Shown: positions 11,001 through 24,072 of the stretch, in pieces
How positions within the stretch are numbered: position 1 is the stretch's first letter
Layout: the number at the start of each line of letters is the position of its first letter
Assembly (NCBI GenBank): GCA_018881555.1
Contig: JACAXG010000007.1
Span: forward strand, 14,427,235-14,491,234
DNA length: 64,000 nucleotides
Source of the DNA: Amblyornis subalaris
Lineage: Eukaryota; Chordata; Aves; Passeriformes; Ptilonorhynchidae
Direction of reading: 5' to 3'
The notes under the pieces: generated by a model
What the model saw: only the letters and a program-made list of their open reading frames with translations
Told to the model about the DNA's origin: nothing
Databases searched by the model: none
Program-made: the position numbers and the translations under genes

Positions 11001-14000
11001 GAGAATGTGGGCAGGCTTCCAGCTGTGCTCCTGCTCTCCCCTTCCTCCCCCAGCACCTTCTCTGTGGCCCTGGGCTACCAATGTGGTGAGTGGTCTGGGG
11101 GTCGAAATGCAGTGAAAGTGTCTTCTCTTAATGGCCCTAGTCCACAGACNATATTATCTTTACCATAGTCTTGGAGAGAAACCTGGTCAATTTAATTTGC
11201 ATGTGTGGGAGGAATCTGGTTCCAGCTGTTCTTTACTACACAACAGAAAGGTCTTTTGGTGAAGCTATTATTTTTTTGTAGTCTTGTGTTCTATACCTCC
11301 ATGGGTTACTTTCCAAATCTACTTCTTTACCAGAAAAAAAACCCAAAACTCTGCACTGCTAAATTGTTTGGTGGCACTAGCGAGTGAATAGGATATGTTT
11401 ATTATTTGCATAGATTGGAGATATTAGGTTCCAACAGTTTNCAAGTATGAATCATTGAAAACTTGTGTGGGTATAAAAATAGGTGAGGTGCAGAATATTT
11501 CCAGTATGTTGCAGTTGGAAGAATGTGTATAACAGTGACTATAATAGCTTCCCTACACAGCCGAAGTTGATGTATTAAGTTTGTCAAGTTTTGTGTAACT
11601 TCCTATGTCAAAAGACTTCTTGAAAATTGAATTCTAGATGGGGAAATAGTACAGGTTTATTTAGAAAGGATAACTTTACACAGCATTTGCAAGCCTCGGT
11701 TTTTAAGTTGCAAAATCTTTAGACGTATAATCATCTCTCTTTCCATTGCTTGCATTTTAGCCTGGATAAGGAACAAAAACCAAAATGTAACCTTCAAGCA
11801 CTGNGAAGTGTTGCAGATTGCCTCTGTCTTCTTATGTAGGGTACTTTGGGATTGTAGAAGGGTTAGGAAAAGATTTCTGAACAATTAACCACTTATGTTG
11901 CAGACACAGTGTCANCACAAATTCAGAGAACTTCTGCTGGCTTTACAGTTCATTCATTGATCCTAAAAGAAGTCAAGTTTTGTATACTTGTGTGAGTGGA
12001 TATGCTAAATATGGGTGTCTCAGTGGCTGCTTTGTAGCAATGGTCTGAAAGAAAATATAAGCCCTCNCATAACTGAGTGACAGAAAGAAAGGTAAAAGCT
12101 GTTCAGTAAAGACTGATGTGTTGGAGAGGAAATATTATAAATTCTTTTCTATGTCAGATATATACATGATGGCCAAATGTGGCAATATTTTTGTGGTACC
12201 TCCTCTGTGACATGCTAGTTATGTTTCTATTCAAAGTGTAATGAAGAAAATAAAGTCTTTCTTCATCCTCAGTAAATTGTTATGTTTAATTAACAATTCA
12301 TTACTGTATTTATTTATAGCATAAGTTTATGTACTTATGTTTTATGTAAGTTTATGTATTTATTTTTTCTTAGATTGGATACACTTCCCATCAGCTGTGT
12401 TAGCTAAGGAAGTATAAAACGAAGCAAAGACCTCTGGGATGTATTAAGAGATGGAAGTATTTGTTTATCAGGCCTTTAAAATATATAACTGCACTTTTTA
12501 TTATATTATTATACAAGCAGTGTGAGCTATAGCATATGAAGAAAAGCATGGAGAAGCTCTCAGGAAGATTTACTTGAGCATTATTAGTGAACCAGTGACT
12601 GATCTGGAGCTTTGTCATCTTAAGGGTTTTTCCTATTACTGTAAAACAGGTTTATGTGGGGTGTCAGAAAAGAGTGGACTAGCAAGTGCTAGTGCTTGTT
12701 TTATAGATTGTGTTGTGCAAGGAGAAACTGATGGACTGATAATTTGTACCCTCAGACTTGTAATGACGTGATAATGTTTTATTTACAATTTTTTAATCTT
12801 AGCCAATTGCTCCCATGGAATTTAGTATTTAGGACTACTTCTGACATTTAGTAGCATATACCATTATCTAACATTTGGCTAATAGAACTTAAGTGGTCAA
12901 ATGTTATGTTTATTATCTCTATATTACTAATTTTGAAGTCTTTACCAAATTATTTATTTTTCATAGGGGAAATATAATGTAGACTCTGAGTAGAGTTATT
13001 TTCCGTATAAAGAGTTGTAAGACATAGATGTTGTGTGTTGGAACACAAGTTTGCACTTCGAGCTCCAGCAGAGACCTGAGTCAGTCTGTACCAGAAAAGT
13101 AAGTGCCAAAGTAAAACTCCAGCTCAGATCAAGAAACACTAAAGCCACATTAAGTAAATTGGCAGCCAGGAAATATTAGTTGTGCTCCATCACGCTGAGA
13201 ATGTACCTCAGCAACTTATGAATCTATATGGGCTTATACATTTGTCATGCAGTTGTGTTCCTTCATGCTGCTGGTCTATGAGTCCCTGGCTTTTAAAGAT
13301 CATTGTTTTCCGCTGTTTCTCCATTTCTCTATGAGAGTGCTTCAGTCAGTTCTTTAAATGCCTGGCAAAGATGTCTTTATGTTATCTGCTCAAACGGACT
13401 GGAAACTTTTCTACATATCCCCTAGCATGCTCTTTTCTTTCTCTGTCTTACACATTTGAGGTTGGTGCTACTTACATTCATTCCTTATGCTTATTGTGAT
13501 TTTTGGTTTTTACCCTTGATATCTCTTTCTACTTGCATCTGATTTTGTGCCTCAGATTTCTGGTTTGTACATCAGCCTCACACTATTGCTTTATGCTTTA
13601 GTAATTGTAGTCTAGTTCCTGTTTTCTGATCTGCCTCTTTTTCATGTTGACAGAATGTTAATGTTAAAAGAAAACTCATGATGACATAGGTAAGGTGCCA
13701 TCCATTGCTCTTCTCCTAATTGACTTCTTTATCCCTCAGACTCTTGAAAAGATGAGTGTTTTGATCCTATGCTTGGTTAAAAGCTGTCCCTGCAAGCTGA
13801 ATCCCTTTCCCCTGCTATGGTGTGTAAACCTGGCACTGGGATCTGGCTCACTTAGAGCTGTGACCAGTTTCTCTGCACCTAGCTCTCCAGCGTCCCCAGC
13901 ACCAATTGGCAGCAGCAGCAACACTGCCACAGGGGCAGCAGGGTGGCAGTGGGCTCCTGGCCATCCCCACTGGGATGGGATGTGGGCACACACAGGGCTG

Positions 14001-17000
14001 CAGTGGGCAGGGATGAGTCTCTCCAGAAGGTTCTGAGCATGGAGCACACAGGAGTTAAGAGATAAGCCCACAGCTGCTGTCCCCAGCAGAGTGCATCTCA
14101 TTTCCTTCCGACTTGGAGCTGAGCTGAGCTGAGGACCATCAGTTTGGAACAAAAAAACAATTAGTATTCATTCAGAAATGTGAAATCCATGATAAATTAT
14201 CTATTGTTACCTTTTGTTTTGTTTTTTCATTTTTTACATTGGGATAGATATTCAGAAAATAATGGGGTTTTGAGAGATAATTGTGCTGTCAGGAATGCAA
14301 ATTTTAGTGGATCTTTGTTTTTTCTTTTGTGCTCAGCTCAGTGTATCTTGATGTACTACAATAGCTCCCTGTACCCAAGATGGTGTAAGTGCTTAGCTTT
14401 GCTATGCTTAAAGTGAATGAAGAAACAAATCATAATTATTGGGCTGTTTCCTTTCTTATACAGAACTTTAAAAAAATCACTTTTTGAGGCAAGCTGTGGT
14501 CCATTCTATATTTGCTATTGATTCTCTTTAGTAATACACCATTTCTTTTTGATAGACTGTATTCAATATTTGGATTAAAAAAACTAGGAGAGACAAGTTT
14601 TAAATAATGTACAGGTGTTCTCTTTGTTATACAGTAGATTCTGGTAATAATCATTATTTCTAGCATTTGTTTTTAAAGGAATTTAGAAGAATTGATAGAA
14701 ACCTCTTGCTGTTTATTCAATGTAGTGGGTTGGATGCTTTGGTCTACCTAACAGGCAAAAAAACTCACCAGACTAAAAGATCAGTGTCACTGTTTGAGTA
14801 ATGCAGTTGTGGGGCTCCTGAGCTGATTTGGGTTTTTTGTTTCCTATATGGCCATTCCTGTGATATCAAAATAAAATACTAGTTAGTACACGTATTTTAG
14901 TAAAGGGAGAAAATTACTTTTTAATTTTATTAAAATGTTACAGCAGTGTGCTTTAAATTTTAGAATCTGACAGATTAACACCATTAGATTAATACCTGGT
15001 TACAGTAATTGGATATTGGTAACAGTGTTGTTAGCAGAGAGATCCTATTAACTTGTTTACGGAGCTGCCTTACATGGCTAATCCAATTTGGAGCTTAGCA
15101 TTAATTACAGCAACACAGAGATGAATGGATATTGGGTGCAGCACCTTTCTGCAGGGAAGGCAGTTCTGGTGGGATGGTACTGGCTAAGTTGCACAGAAAG
15201 CTGAGAAACATCTGAGTTTGATAAGAGCATCCCCAGAGAAAGCAAATGTGTGTGATCATTGTGCCTGGAGATCCGGATTGTCTGTACTTGTGGAAAGGAG
15301 CCGGCTCCATGGNGGTGCCCTTTTTCCTTGGCACAAGGTGGAACGAAGGGGTGGTTATGATTTACATCTGTGGCAATGCAATGAAATGGTTTGTTTGCAC
15401 AATTTTATTCTGTGTTTGCATAGAATGTGCTCTTGCTGTTTAGTTATCTATATGGGCAGAAATGTGTGCTGGCTCACAAAAGATCTTGCCATTGGAATGT
15501 GGGAATATAATAGTTCAGCTGAATTTGAGGACAGAAGGAAGGAAACAAGCCCCTTATTCTGTCATACATTGTATTTGCATACAGAATTTGGTTGACATTC
15601 TGCTGAGATTGCTAAACTGGCTGACATAAGTGAAATCAGTTTTGGGATAAATTTTGAGTAAACTCATTTTGAGTTTTTGGGATAAAAATATGATTCTTTT
15701 TCTTGCTTAGAATTTTTTTTTCAGAGCCTCTTTCTAGATGAAAATTTACAGCAAAATGGTTATGGACTGAAAAGTTTTGCTCATCATATTATGTGAGGTA
15801 AAATTTCTAAATATTGNAGTATTGTTTTTCCTGAAATTTTAGATGATCAGAAATGTGGTAGTAAATAAAACTGTTTTTCTATGTTCTCTGTGGCTTTCAG
15901 TGATGAAAAGAATCTTAACTAAATGCCAAATGTATAGATTTCTGTAGCAGAATTTACCAGCTCATGGAATGATATAGCTCTTCATATGCAGTGTGCTTAC
16001 ACTGCNTGCATGAAGTTCATAGTCAAGTAAAGAGCTGATGTTACAACCTTTCTATTTTCTCCCTGATTTTTTTTTGTCTACCCTCCAAATTTGGTGGCTT
16101 TTCCTTCAAGTCCCCCACAAAGATATGTTTGTGTTGAAACCAAGTGCTCTGTTTTTCTCCTGTGCTTTTCCTACAGCATTCCCATATACTTAGTGTTTCA
16201 GAGCTGACAGAATTGGGTATTCATGGAAGACATACACAGGATTCACCAGGCAAGGAATTTAAATTTCACAAGGTGAAATTATAACACTTTTGAAGTCAGT
16301 GACAAAACTCACTTCAACTATAGCAGAACCTAGATTTTATCCTCAGTTTTTAGGCCCAAATAAGCACTTTAGTCATGAGATTACCCACTTTGGAGTTCAC
16401 AGTGAAAAAACCTGACAAACAGAGCAATAATGACTGTTCCAGAAAAAAGAGTAAGCAATTAGATAACATTGAATCAAAGACTGTGTTGTATAGTCTTACC
16501 TGCTTGTCAAGGTCATAGTATGCTTTCAGCTACTGATATATTACAGACCTATGCAGAGGTATGTAACCTACTTTACATTGCAAAATGCAAAAGAGAGGGG
16601 GAAAATGGTGTCATCATGTCCTCTATATTTAGTGCTAATGTGGAGTGACCAGATCATTGGAATTAAAATCAGTTTCTGTCCTTCTATAATCAGACAAGCA
16701 AGTTTAATGATTTTATGTAAATGTTGAGTGAAGCAGAAATGCAGGTTTTGGTCAAAGTGACTCGGAGGACATGCTCTCCTTCTCATTTCTTTTTTTTCTA
16801 CTTCTTTCAAGACTGTTAAGCAAATGGAACAGACTATCAAGTATGCACGCACATTTCAACCCACCCCTGCCAAGCTCTCAAAGCATGAAAGCACAGGCAC
16901 AGTTTAATTAAATTTATTCAAGAAATCCCCAGACTAAAAAAATAAATAGATAAATATACAACACTAATTAGACTGTTCTTCTCTCCATTAATATCAGTGC

Positions 17001-20000
17001 AAGTGTGTGTTTANGGGCATAAGAAGACACACCCTGCCACTGTATATAATGATCAGTTTGTATTCAGGACTCACAATGATATTTCAGCTGATTAATCTCT
17101 TCAAGTGTTCTTTTTGGAGGACTGACATACTTGTCAGAAGTCTTTAAAGTGTGAATGACTCTGATTTACAATCCTCATGAAACTTTAGTTTATTAAATTT
17201 AACCTGTCAATATTACTTAATTCATGCTCTCCCGTTCTTCCTTTTAGACTTTCCTGTGAACTGGAGAAAAAACGTGGTTTGAAATGAGATTGTGACGTAT
17301 GATGTAGTGGTGTGGGTGAGCTGATTTCTAGCCAGGACAGAGGCAGCAAATAGCAATGTTTCCCTGCAGGCTCCCTCTCAGGTANCTGGGGAAGCTTGTT
17401 TGATGGCAGACTTCCTGTCAAGTGCTAACCACAACTCAGAGACTCACATGTCTTTCACTGGTATGCATCCTACCCTCCTAGGTCTAAAAGTAAGTATTTC
17501 TCCTTCCTTCTCGCTGTATCCCAACTGCAAATTTTGTGAAAGTTCTGAAGTCAATCCTTCTTCATNTTACATATAATGAGAAATGCATCCAACTAAACAG
17601 AGCAGTCATTTGAACACTTTCTTTCACTCTAAGGTGTGTTGATGAAGGCATAGCATCACTGTTTCAGAGGCAGTGTCTGGTTTTCTGATCAATGATGACA
17701 GTAATCCCAATTCCACAGGAAAACTTGACAAAACTGAGTTGCCAGTTCAAATATTTCAGCATGCCCTTTGTTGTGTCAGAGAAAAGATGCTTGTCCTGTG
17801 TAGGTGAAATGAGGGACAGGGAAGAAGTAATTTTAAAGGAAGTCAGTGGTGCAGAAATTTTATAGTAATGATAGGAATTTGTACTAGTACTTGGATTTCT
17901 GAGTGNCCTTGTAATTCAGCTGAATTCCAGTTGGACATAACAACTGCGTTGTAGCTGCATTCCTATGCTGGACCTGCTAGGAGGAAAATTAGGTTTTTGA
18001 CCATAAACTTGTCAATTGGGACTGTTCAACGCTGTGAATAAACTTAATAGTTTTCCAAAGGAAGGCTTACAGCCTTCTAAAACACAAAATATGATCTCGT
18101 TGTCCTCTAGCTTGGAAAGGCAGAAGAACAAATCTTTTTTAAGGCTCAGAAAGATCTTTAAAAAACNCTTACACCCCCATCCCACAACACCCAAAATAAA
18201 TCAAAACTCTCTTTCATAAGGGCAAGAGCCAGTATAATGCACCTTGTATCTGTAAAAATACATTTCTGCTGTTTTAATTGGATAATTGTTTCAAAATAGG
18301 ACTTGTTGCAAAAATCCTGGATGCTTTTGAGAAATTCATTCTCCCTGAATGTAGGAAGGCAAATAGCTTTCCATTTGGCTAATCCAGAGGCTGGCACAAA
18401 NTTTCTGTCCCTCCTCTCTTTAGTCTGGGTCTAATTCTGGAGCCTCTGTTATCTGGTGGTCTTCTCTATGGTAGTGGTCAGTCTCAAGTTATGTTTAAGG
18501 AGTTGCATGGTCTGTGGCTACAGCTTCTCTTTTGTTCTGGTGATAATCACATCGATAAAATGTAAGAGCAAGTTTTACTATCACATTGGATTACATTTGA
18601 TACCTAATGGAGATAACGTGCTGAAGTCACAGTTAGGAAATCGTTGCAAATGCATCCAGTAATCACGGTTGGCAGAAGAAATACAGCAGAAGGGCTCTTC
18701 AGTTTTCGAATTGGAAAATTTAGCAAAGGTTTTGTTTACTGGACGTTAAGAGGGACTGAGGAAAATGTCTGGTATTGTGGTGTCTCTTTAGGTTTGTCTC
18801 TTGGTTTCAGCTCCTGGGAGATGGAATGGGTACATTCCCTTGTTGGTCAATCACATTCATTCTTTCTGGAGTCAGGTGTTTCTCAAGGGGTTTTGCCTAC
18901 AGATGTGGTTAGTAGGATCTTTCTGTGTGGTAGAAGTTGCAGTAAAATCTGTGCTATTTCAGAAGGCTTCCTAAACACCCTCCTCAATTAGAAATGCCTT
19001 TCTGTGTACTAGGCAGAGGCATGAAAACATGCAAATAGTTATTTAAAAGGAGACAATAGAAAGAGAGCAGCTATACCATTCTCATTTGTATTTTGCCATT
19101 TTTTTTTTTTACTGTTTGGGGCTTTTTTATATTTTCTGTCCTTTTGTTCAAATATCTGTAGTTTTTTTGGAAAAGAGATAGCCTTTTTATTTTGCCAACA
19201 CACACTGGTTTAGCGTTGCTGTGGTCTTGCTCCAGAACTGTGGATTCTGGAATAATAGTAGCAACAAATAATAATGATGCTGAGAGTTGGTCCAGATGTT
19301 TATCCTGAGGTTAAAATCATATCAACAATGCAACCAGACATGATTTGTTTTGTCTTCTTCCTCCTAAAGCAATGACATATTATGACAAGTCAGGATGGTG
19401 AGCAAAGGATGTTCTTAGCTACTCTCTTAACCCATTCAGCAGGCTTTTTCTCAGCCCTGTAGTTTCATCTTACAAACTGGGATCATGCTTTGTTTCATAA
19501 AGCATCTCATGAATCTGAAATGAAAGCCTTTTCTAGGAAGTCTTTATATCTGAATTCATGAGATGTAGCAGATTTGGGTTTGGTTTTTTTTTTTTTCCTT
19601 GAGGTATTGGAAGCATTCATTAGACAGCTCATTGCAGAATTCTGTAGCTCATTTTATATACAAATTTTGGGGTTTTAGATGAAGAAAAAAAATCCCCCCA
19701 AACTATTATTACCCATTTACAAAACACAACTGATTTGAAATGTTTGTCCAGAGACAAACATGGCTGGCAGCTAGANGAAGCCTAATTGCTTTTCCTGCAG
19801 TTCACTGGACGTTTGTATTTTGCAAAGAAANTGCCACTCCCCTTTGCATAAACCATCAGGAGAGCGGAATGCAGTCGCAACGTTGCTTTTCTTCTCCACC
19901 CCTACCACTGCCCCTGGGAAGTGGGTGCTACACAGAAAATCATCTTCCTACTTACATGAAGATCCCACTCCTTAAAGGTGCTGATGCCCTCCTGGATAGC

Positions 20001-23000
20001 GATGAGCAGTAACAACATCCACGTGACAGCTGTTTGCTGAGGATTGCTGGCACGATGCAGTTCTGGAGGCACTTGGTGTCATCTCCTGCAGGAGAGGTCT
20101 AAGATGCACGAGGGATGAAATCCTTTCTCACTAATTTTAGCGATGGCATATTTTTGCTCGTGTTTCTGTTTTGTAGGCTGTAGGTTATGGGAGTGAAAAC
20201 AAGTGAAGTGTTTAAAGGAGCACCTAGCTGTCAGAACAGTATCTTCCCTACCAAAATATCCTTGGTTTACTCTTGTGTGTAAATGACAAGTTTAATTATA
20301 ATTTACCCTTAAAATGAGGGAAGTTAAGGCCTCCCACCTGCTAAAAAAAGCAGTTTCAAAACTGAAGTGAATAAAAATGGTATTCTATTGAAATATTTAT
20401 ACAGCTTTTTCTGCTTTTGCCCATTATATCTTGTTGTTAAATACTTAGAATGATCTGAAGTGTATTTAAGCAGACAAGAAACAACCACCCCTGCCATGTT
20501 TTGGGATATACAGGTGCTGTAATTTGGTACACAGGAACTGTATTATACACTATGAATCTTTAAGTAGAGGCCATTTAAAAACTGCAAACCCACATGCTTC
20601 ATGTTTTGGGTTTTTTTCTGAGGTACACTTTGTCTCGCAATAGTAAAATAGGTCCTGTAGCAGGAAACAGTTACATGCATGTTTTTTTCTTCTCATTTAA
20701 GGGATTAAAAAAAGAAAGGAAAAATATTGCTATGTCATTAATGCTGTACAATACTGGCTATAGAACTTCCCAGAATTATTTCTGTGTAGAGTGAAATAAT
20801 TTAGGTTTTACAAAAACATAGTTTCCAATTCAGGTTTAAAGAAAAGCACAAATTCCTAACCTCTAGGAAGTTATCAATATGATTATATGGTTCCAATGAA
20901 ACTGTAGAGCTTTAGCATTGATACAGGCTGAGCAATAAAGGTTTTTTTTCAATTGCTTTGGACCTCAAAGGACAGTCTGGTTTACAAGTGACAGATAAGA
21001 GGGAAACATGCTAGATGAGTGATAGCTGAATTCATCTGTTCTTAAGACAACAGTGAAAATAAGAAATTCTTTCAAGTCTTGTGAAGCAGGTGGATTCTGT
21101 GGGACTGGGGTCTTTGTCTACCCATGCTACTTCCTTTCCACTTTGCTGTTTGAGATTCTCTGTGTTAGCTTGAAGATAAACAGCTTTTGGGCCTGAACTA
21201 AAGTATCTGTCTCTGCAGAAAAAATAGTTNGTCAAAAGAATAAAGTCTAGTTCCCATGTGCTTTTATTTCAACTACTGTCTACCATTGCTTGAAGTGTTG
21301 TGTCCAGCAGCTGGTTGGAAATCATGAGTTTGGGGTTTAAGATCCTGTGCATTCACCTTTCCAAAGAATTCATGGCCAATTGTTCTGACTTTCCTTAAGA
21401 AATATTGCCCTGGATTCTCTTTCTGGGTTAACATGTCTCCTGTAGGAAGAGGGGAAAAGATATCAGAATAGAGAACAGACAAGTGGTTTCAGGTTGTGTT
21501 TCACACCCTGCTTATGTGGGTTGTTTGTGGAACCTTTGCACTGGTGGGTGCAGANCTCAGGTGGGCTGTGCTCCTCAGGGGATGTGGGATTGCTGCAGCA
21601 GTGATGGGTCGTGGCTGGAGGCTGACCTGTGTCCCTCAAACAGCCATGTGTCTCTTCCTCTTACGAAACCTGAATCCCACTGGGAGCACGACACTTGTGG
21701 ATTGTTTCATCAGCTCTGTATCCCATGCANGAATGTTTTCCCCAGGGCTGAGCTCTGTTTGCTTTACATTCCTGGGCAGGAACAGATATAGGGATAGTGG
21801 TGAATGCAGAGCAAAACACTGTATTAGAAAGTGCAATACTCCAAATTAATGGAAAATGAGCTCTAGTACTATAAGTTCTAGAACTGTGCTTTTTTTGTTT
21901 CGTCTGCCCAGGCTCATATAATAAACAAGGATCTCTATGGCCTGAGTAAATATCCAGCACAGTTGTTGTTTCATGATAAACAGAGATGTTATTTCAGATG
22001 CATGGAAGCAATCCCCTATATATATTCTCTCTAAGGTTTTGATATTTTAAAATTTCTCAGTCAATTGTAACCATCTCATTTCTCAGCTCAATCCACAACC
22101 ACTCACGACAATCTGAATATTGCCTGTGACACACTGAAACCTACTGGTTTATCTAAGAGAGTAAGGTATGTGTATGTGTGTGTTTGATGATATGTTTTGG
22201 AGCTAAATTCACTGTTCTCTCTTACTCCCTGTCACCACAGTGGTTGATTAAAGCAGTTTAAAATTGACCCTTTGGCCCTGGTATGGCCTTCTTAAAGAGG
22301 TTCACAATTAATGTGCTGCTTCAGAAGAGGGCTTTCAGATTATTATTATTTTTGTACATAAACTCAGGTGGAATCCAGCTGAAATTTTTGAAGCCTATTA
22401 ATCAAAGTTATAAAGAGCCACATGGACTGTATGCCTCAGCTTGGTTATAAAGGAAATAGCCAGTAAAATATTCTGGGGGAGCATCCTGGCAATCCTGTGA
22501 TTAGGCTGACTTCCATGGCTACAAAATCCTTCAATTTGATCTAACCANTTTTGCAACTAACAACTTGACTTTTCTGGATTCTATGGTTGTTGTGCATCTC
22601 AGACGTATTCCTGCCTTTTTTGATCCAGTCTTGGAAATATATACATGCTGCAATTTCTCCCAAAAGAAGATTGTGATAAGGGGGTGATCCCTTTGGCTTA
22701 TCTTCAGCTCCTTTTGGNTATCCACGTATTTGCTATTGTCAGAAGAAATGGAAAGTATCCAGCAGAATGTGTGTGCATGTGATTTCCAGATTGGTTTTAG
22801 CCCTCACCATAACATCTGCAGCCCCAGAGCCGAAGGTTGTNTGTCACCAATTCTCTTTTTTTCACAGCTGGCTGTATGCAACATCCATGTTTGTAAGTAG
22901 GCTTTTCCCTGAGCTGGCTGGGCTCCCTGGTGAAGAAAGCATGTCNGAAAAACAACAAAAGGTCACCAAAGCACACAACGGGGTCGCTTGAGTTGGATAC

Positions 23001-23919
23001 CAGCAGCCAGCCCTAAGAAGGAAATTGTGGGATGAGCACAGGTGGGGTTTGCAGTGTGATAGGAGAGGCTTTACTCAGTGGCCCTCTTACCTTCTTGGTC
23101 AGAGTAGTCTCTGGGGGTGGTGTCTGAAATTTGNTTCCCTAGGTTTAGTTCAGACAGACTGCAAACCAGAGTGAAGGTGGCAGAAATGTTTTAAAATGCA
23201 GTTTATTTACAGAATTGTTTTCGATTAAAAAGACCCAATAACATATGCTCTCTTATTAGGTACATTTTTTTATGTTGGAAAAAGTCAAATGTATTAGCAG
23301 TTCTGGTAACTGAAATGTCATAAAGTTTCATGTGAAGAGGAATATTTATTTTTTTCCTTTTTTTTACCTTTTTCCACCACTACAGCAATAGATGAAAAAA
23401 AGAACCTCAGACTGACCTAAAATCACACACATAAAACTGTTTTAAGTATTTTTCACTTATACCATCAAAACAAATAAATATATTTGTTCCTCTCTAGCTA
23501 GTTCCATGTTTCACAATGAGTCCTTGGGTACCTTTGTATAAGCTTTGACTTTTGTGCTTCAGTGTTCCCACTGAGAAGAAATAGAACAGTTTGTTGTTTA
23601 TCACATGGGATGGTTTGGAGTCAGTTATGCTGGAAGAATATTTTAAAGACAAATGAACTGTTCAGCTGGGAGAAGACGGCTGAAAGGAAGACCTTGAGAA
23701 CATGCTGACTTAGCCTCTCCCTTTTGCTTCCTGTGCATTTCTCTTTATATCAGAGGGATATTTCTTTCAATGTTAAGAAAAAATATAAAGTTTAATTTAT
23801 TTTTTTAAGCATATATTTTTTTAATTGCTCTGCAAAGCACAGAGTCTAATGTTGAGGAGCAGGGAGAAGAGGAACTGAGAGAGTTGTAACATATGTTGTC
23901 TTTCCTTCTTAGTCTTTCT
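11001..23919. other. AT-rich noncoding DNA
   Basis: No recognisable exon, RNA gene or transposon. The region holds a 25-bp-period microduplication at 12322-12358, a GC-richer patch at about 13830-14110 with short CAG runs, a (GT)-rich stretch near 22166-22184 and many homopolymers. All open frames are short and without family resemblance. Confidence 0.6.
12322..12358. repeat. Local duplication, TAAGTTTATGTA twice
   Basis: The 12-base word TAAGTTTATGTA occurs at 12322 and again at 12347, separated by a similar AT-rich spacer. It looks like a small slippage duplication. Confidence 0.7.
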
Positions 23920-24072
23920 TTGTAACCTATGGTGAATAGCTTAATCTCAACACCTTAAGCTTTTCTATGTTAAAATGGGGATAACGTTCTCACACTTCAT
24001 GGGAGGTAACAAATGGAATTTATTTATGTGTTCAGAGTGTTTTTAAATTCCTATAAATTAGGTGTTATAAAA
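23920..24072 (+). mobile_element. MIR-like SINE relic
   Basis: Sense-orientation similarity to the central and 3' part of MIR. Seen in order: TTTGTAACCTATGG and ATAGCTTAATCTCAACACC (compare 'tgtgaccttgggcaagttacttaacctctct'), TGTTAAAATGGGGATAA (compare 'tgtaaaatggggataa', the best-preserved MIR core word), then GAGGTAACAAATGGAATTTATTTATG and a late TTAGGTGTTATAAA. The run of ordered matches over about 150 bases supports an old MIR insertion, as found at low density in bird genomes. Confidence 0.6.
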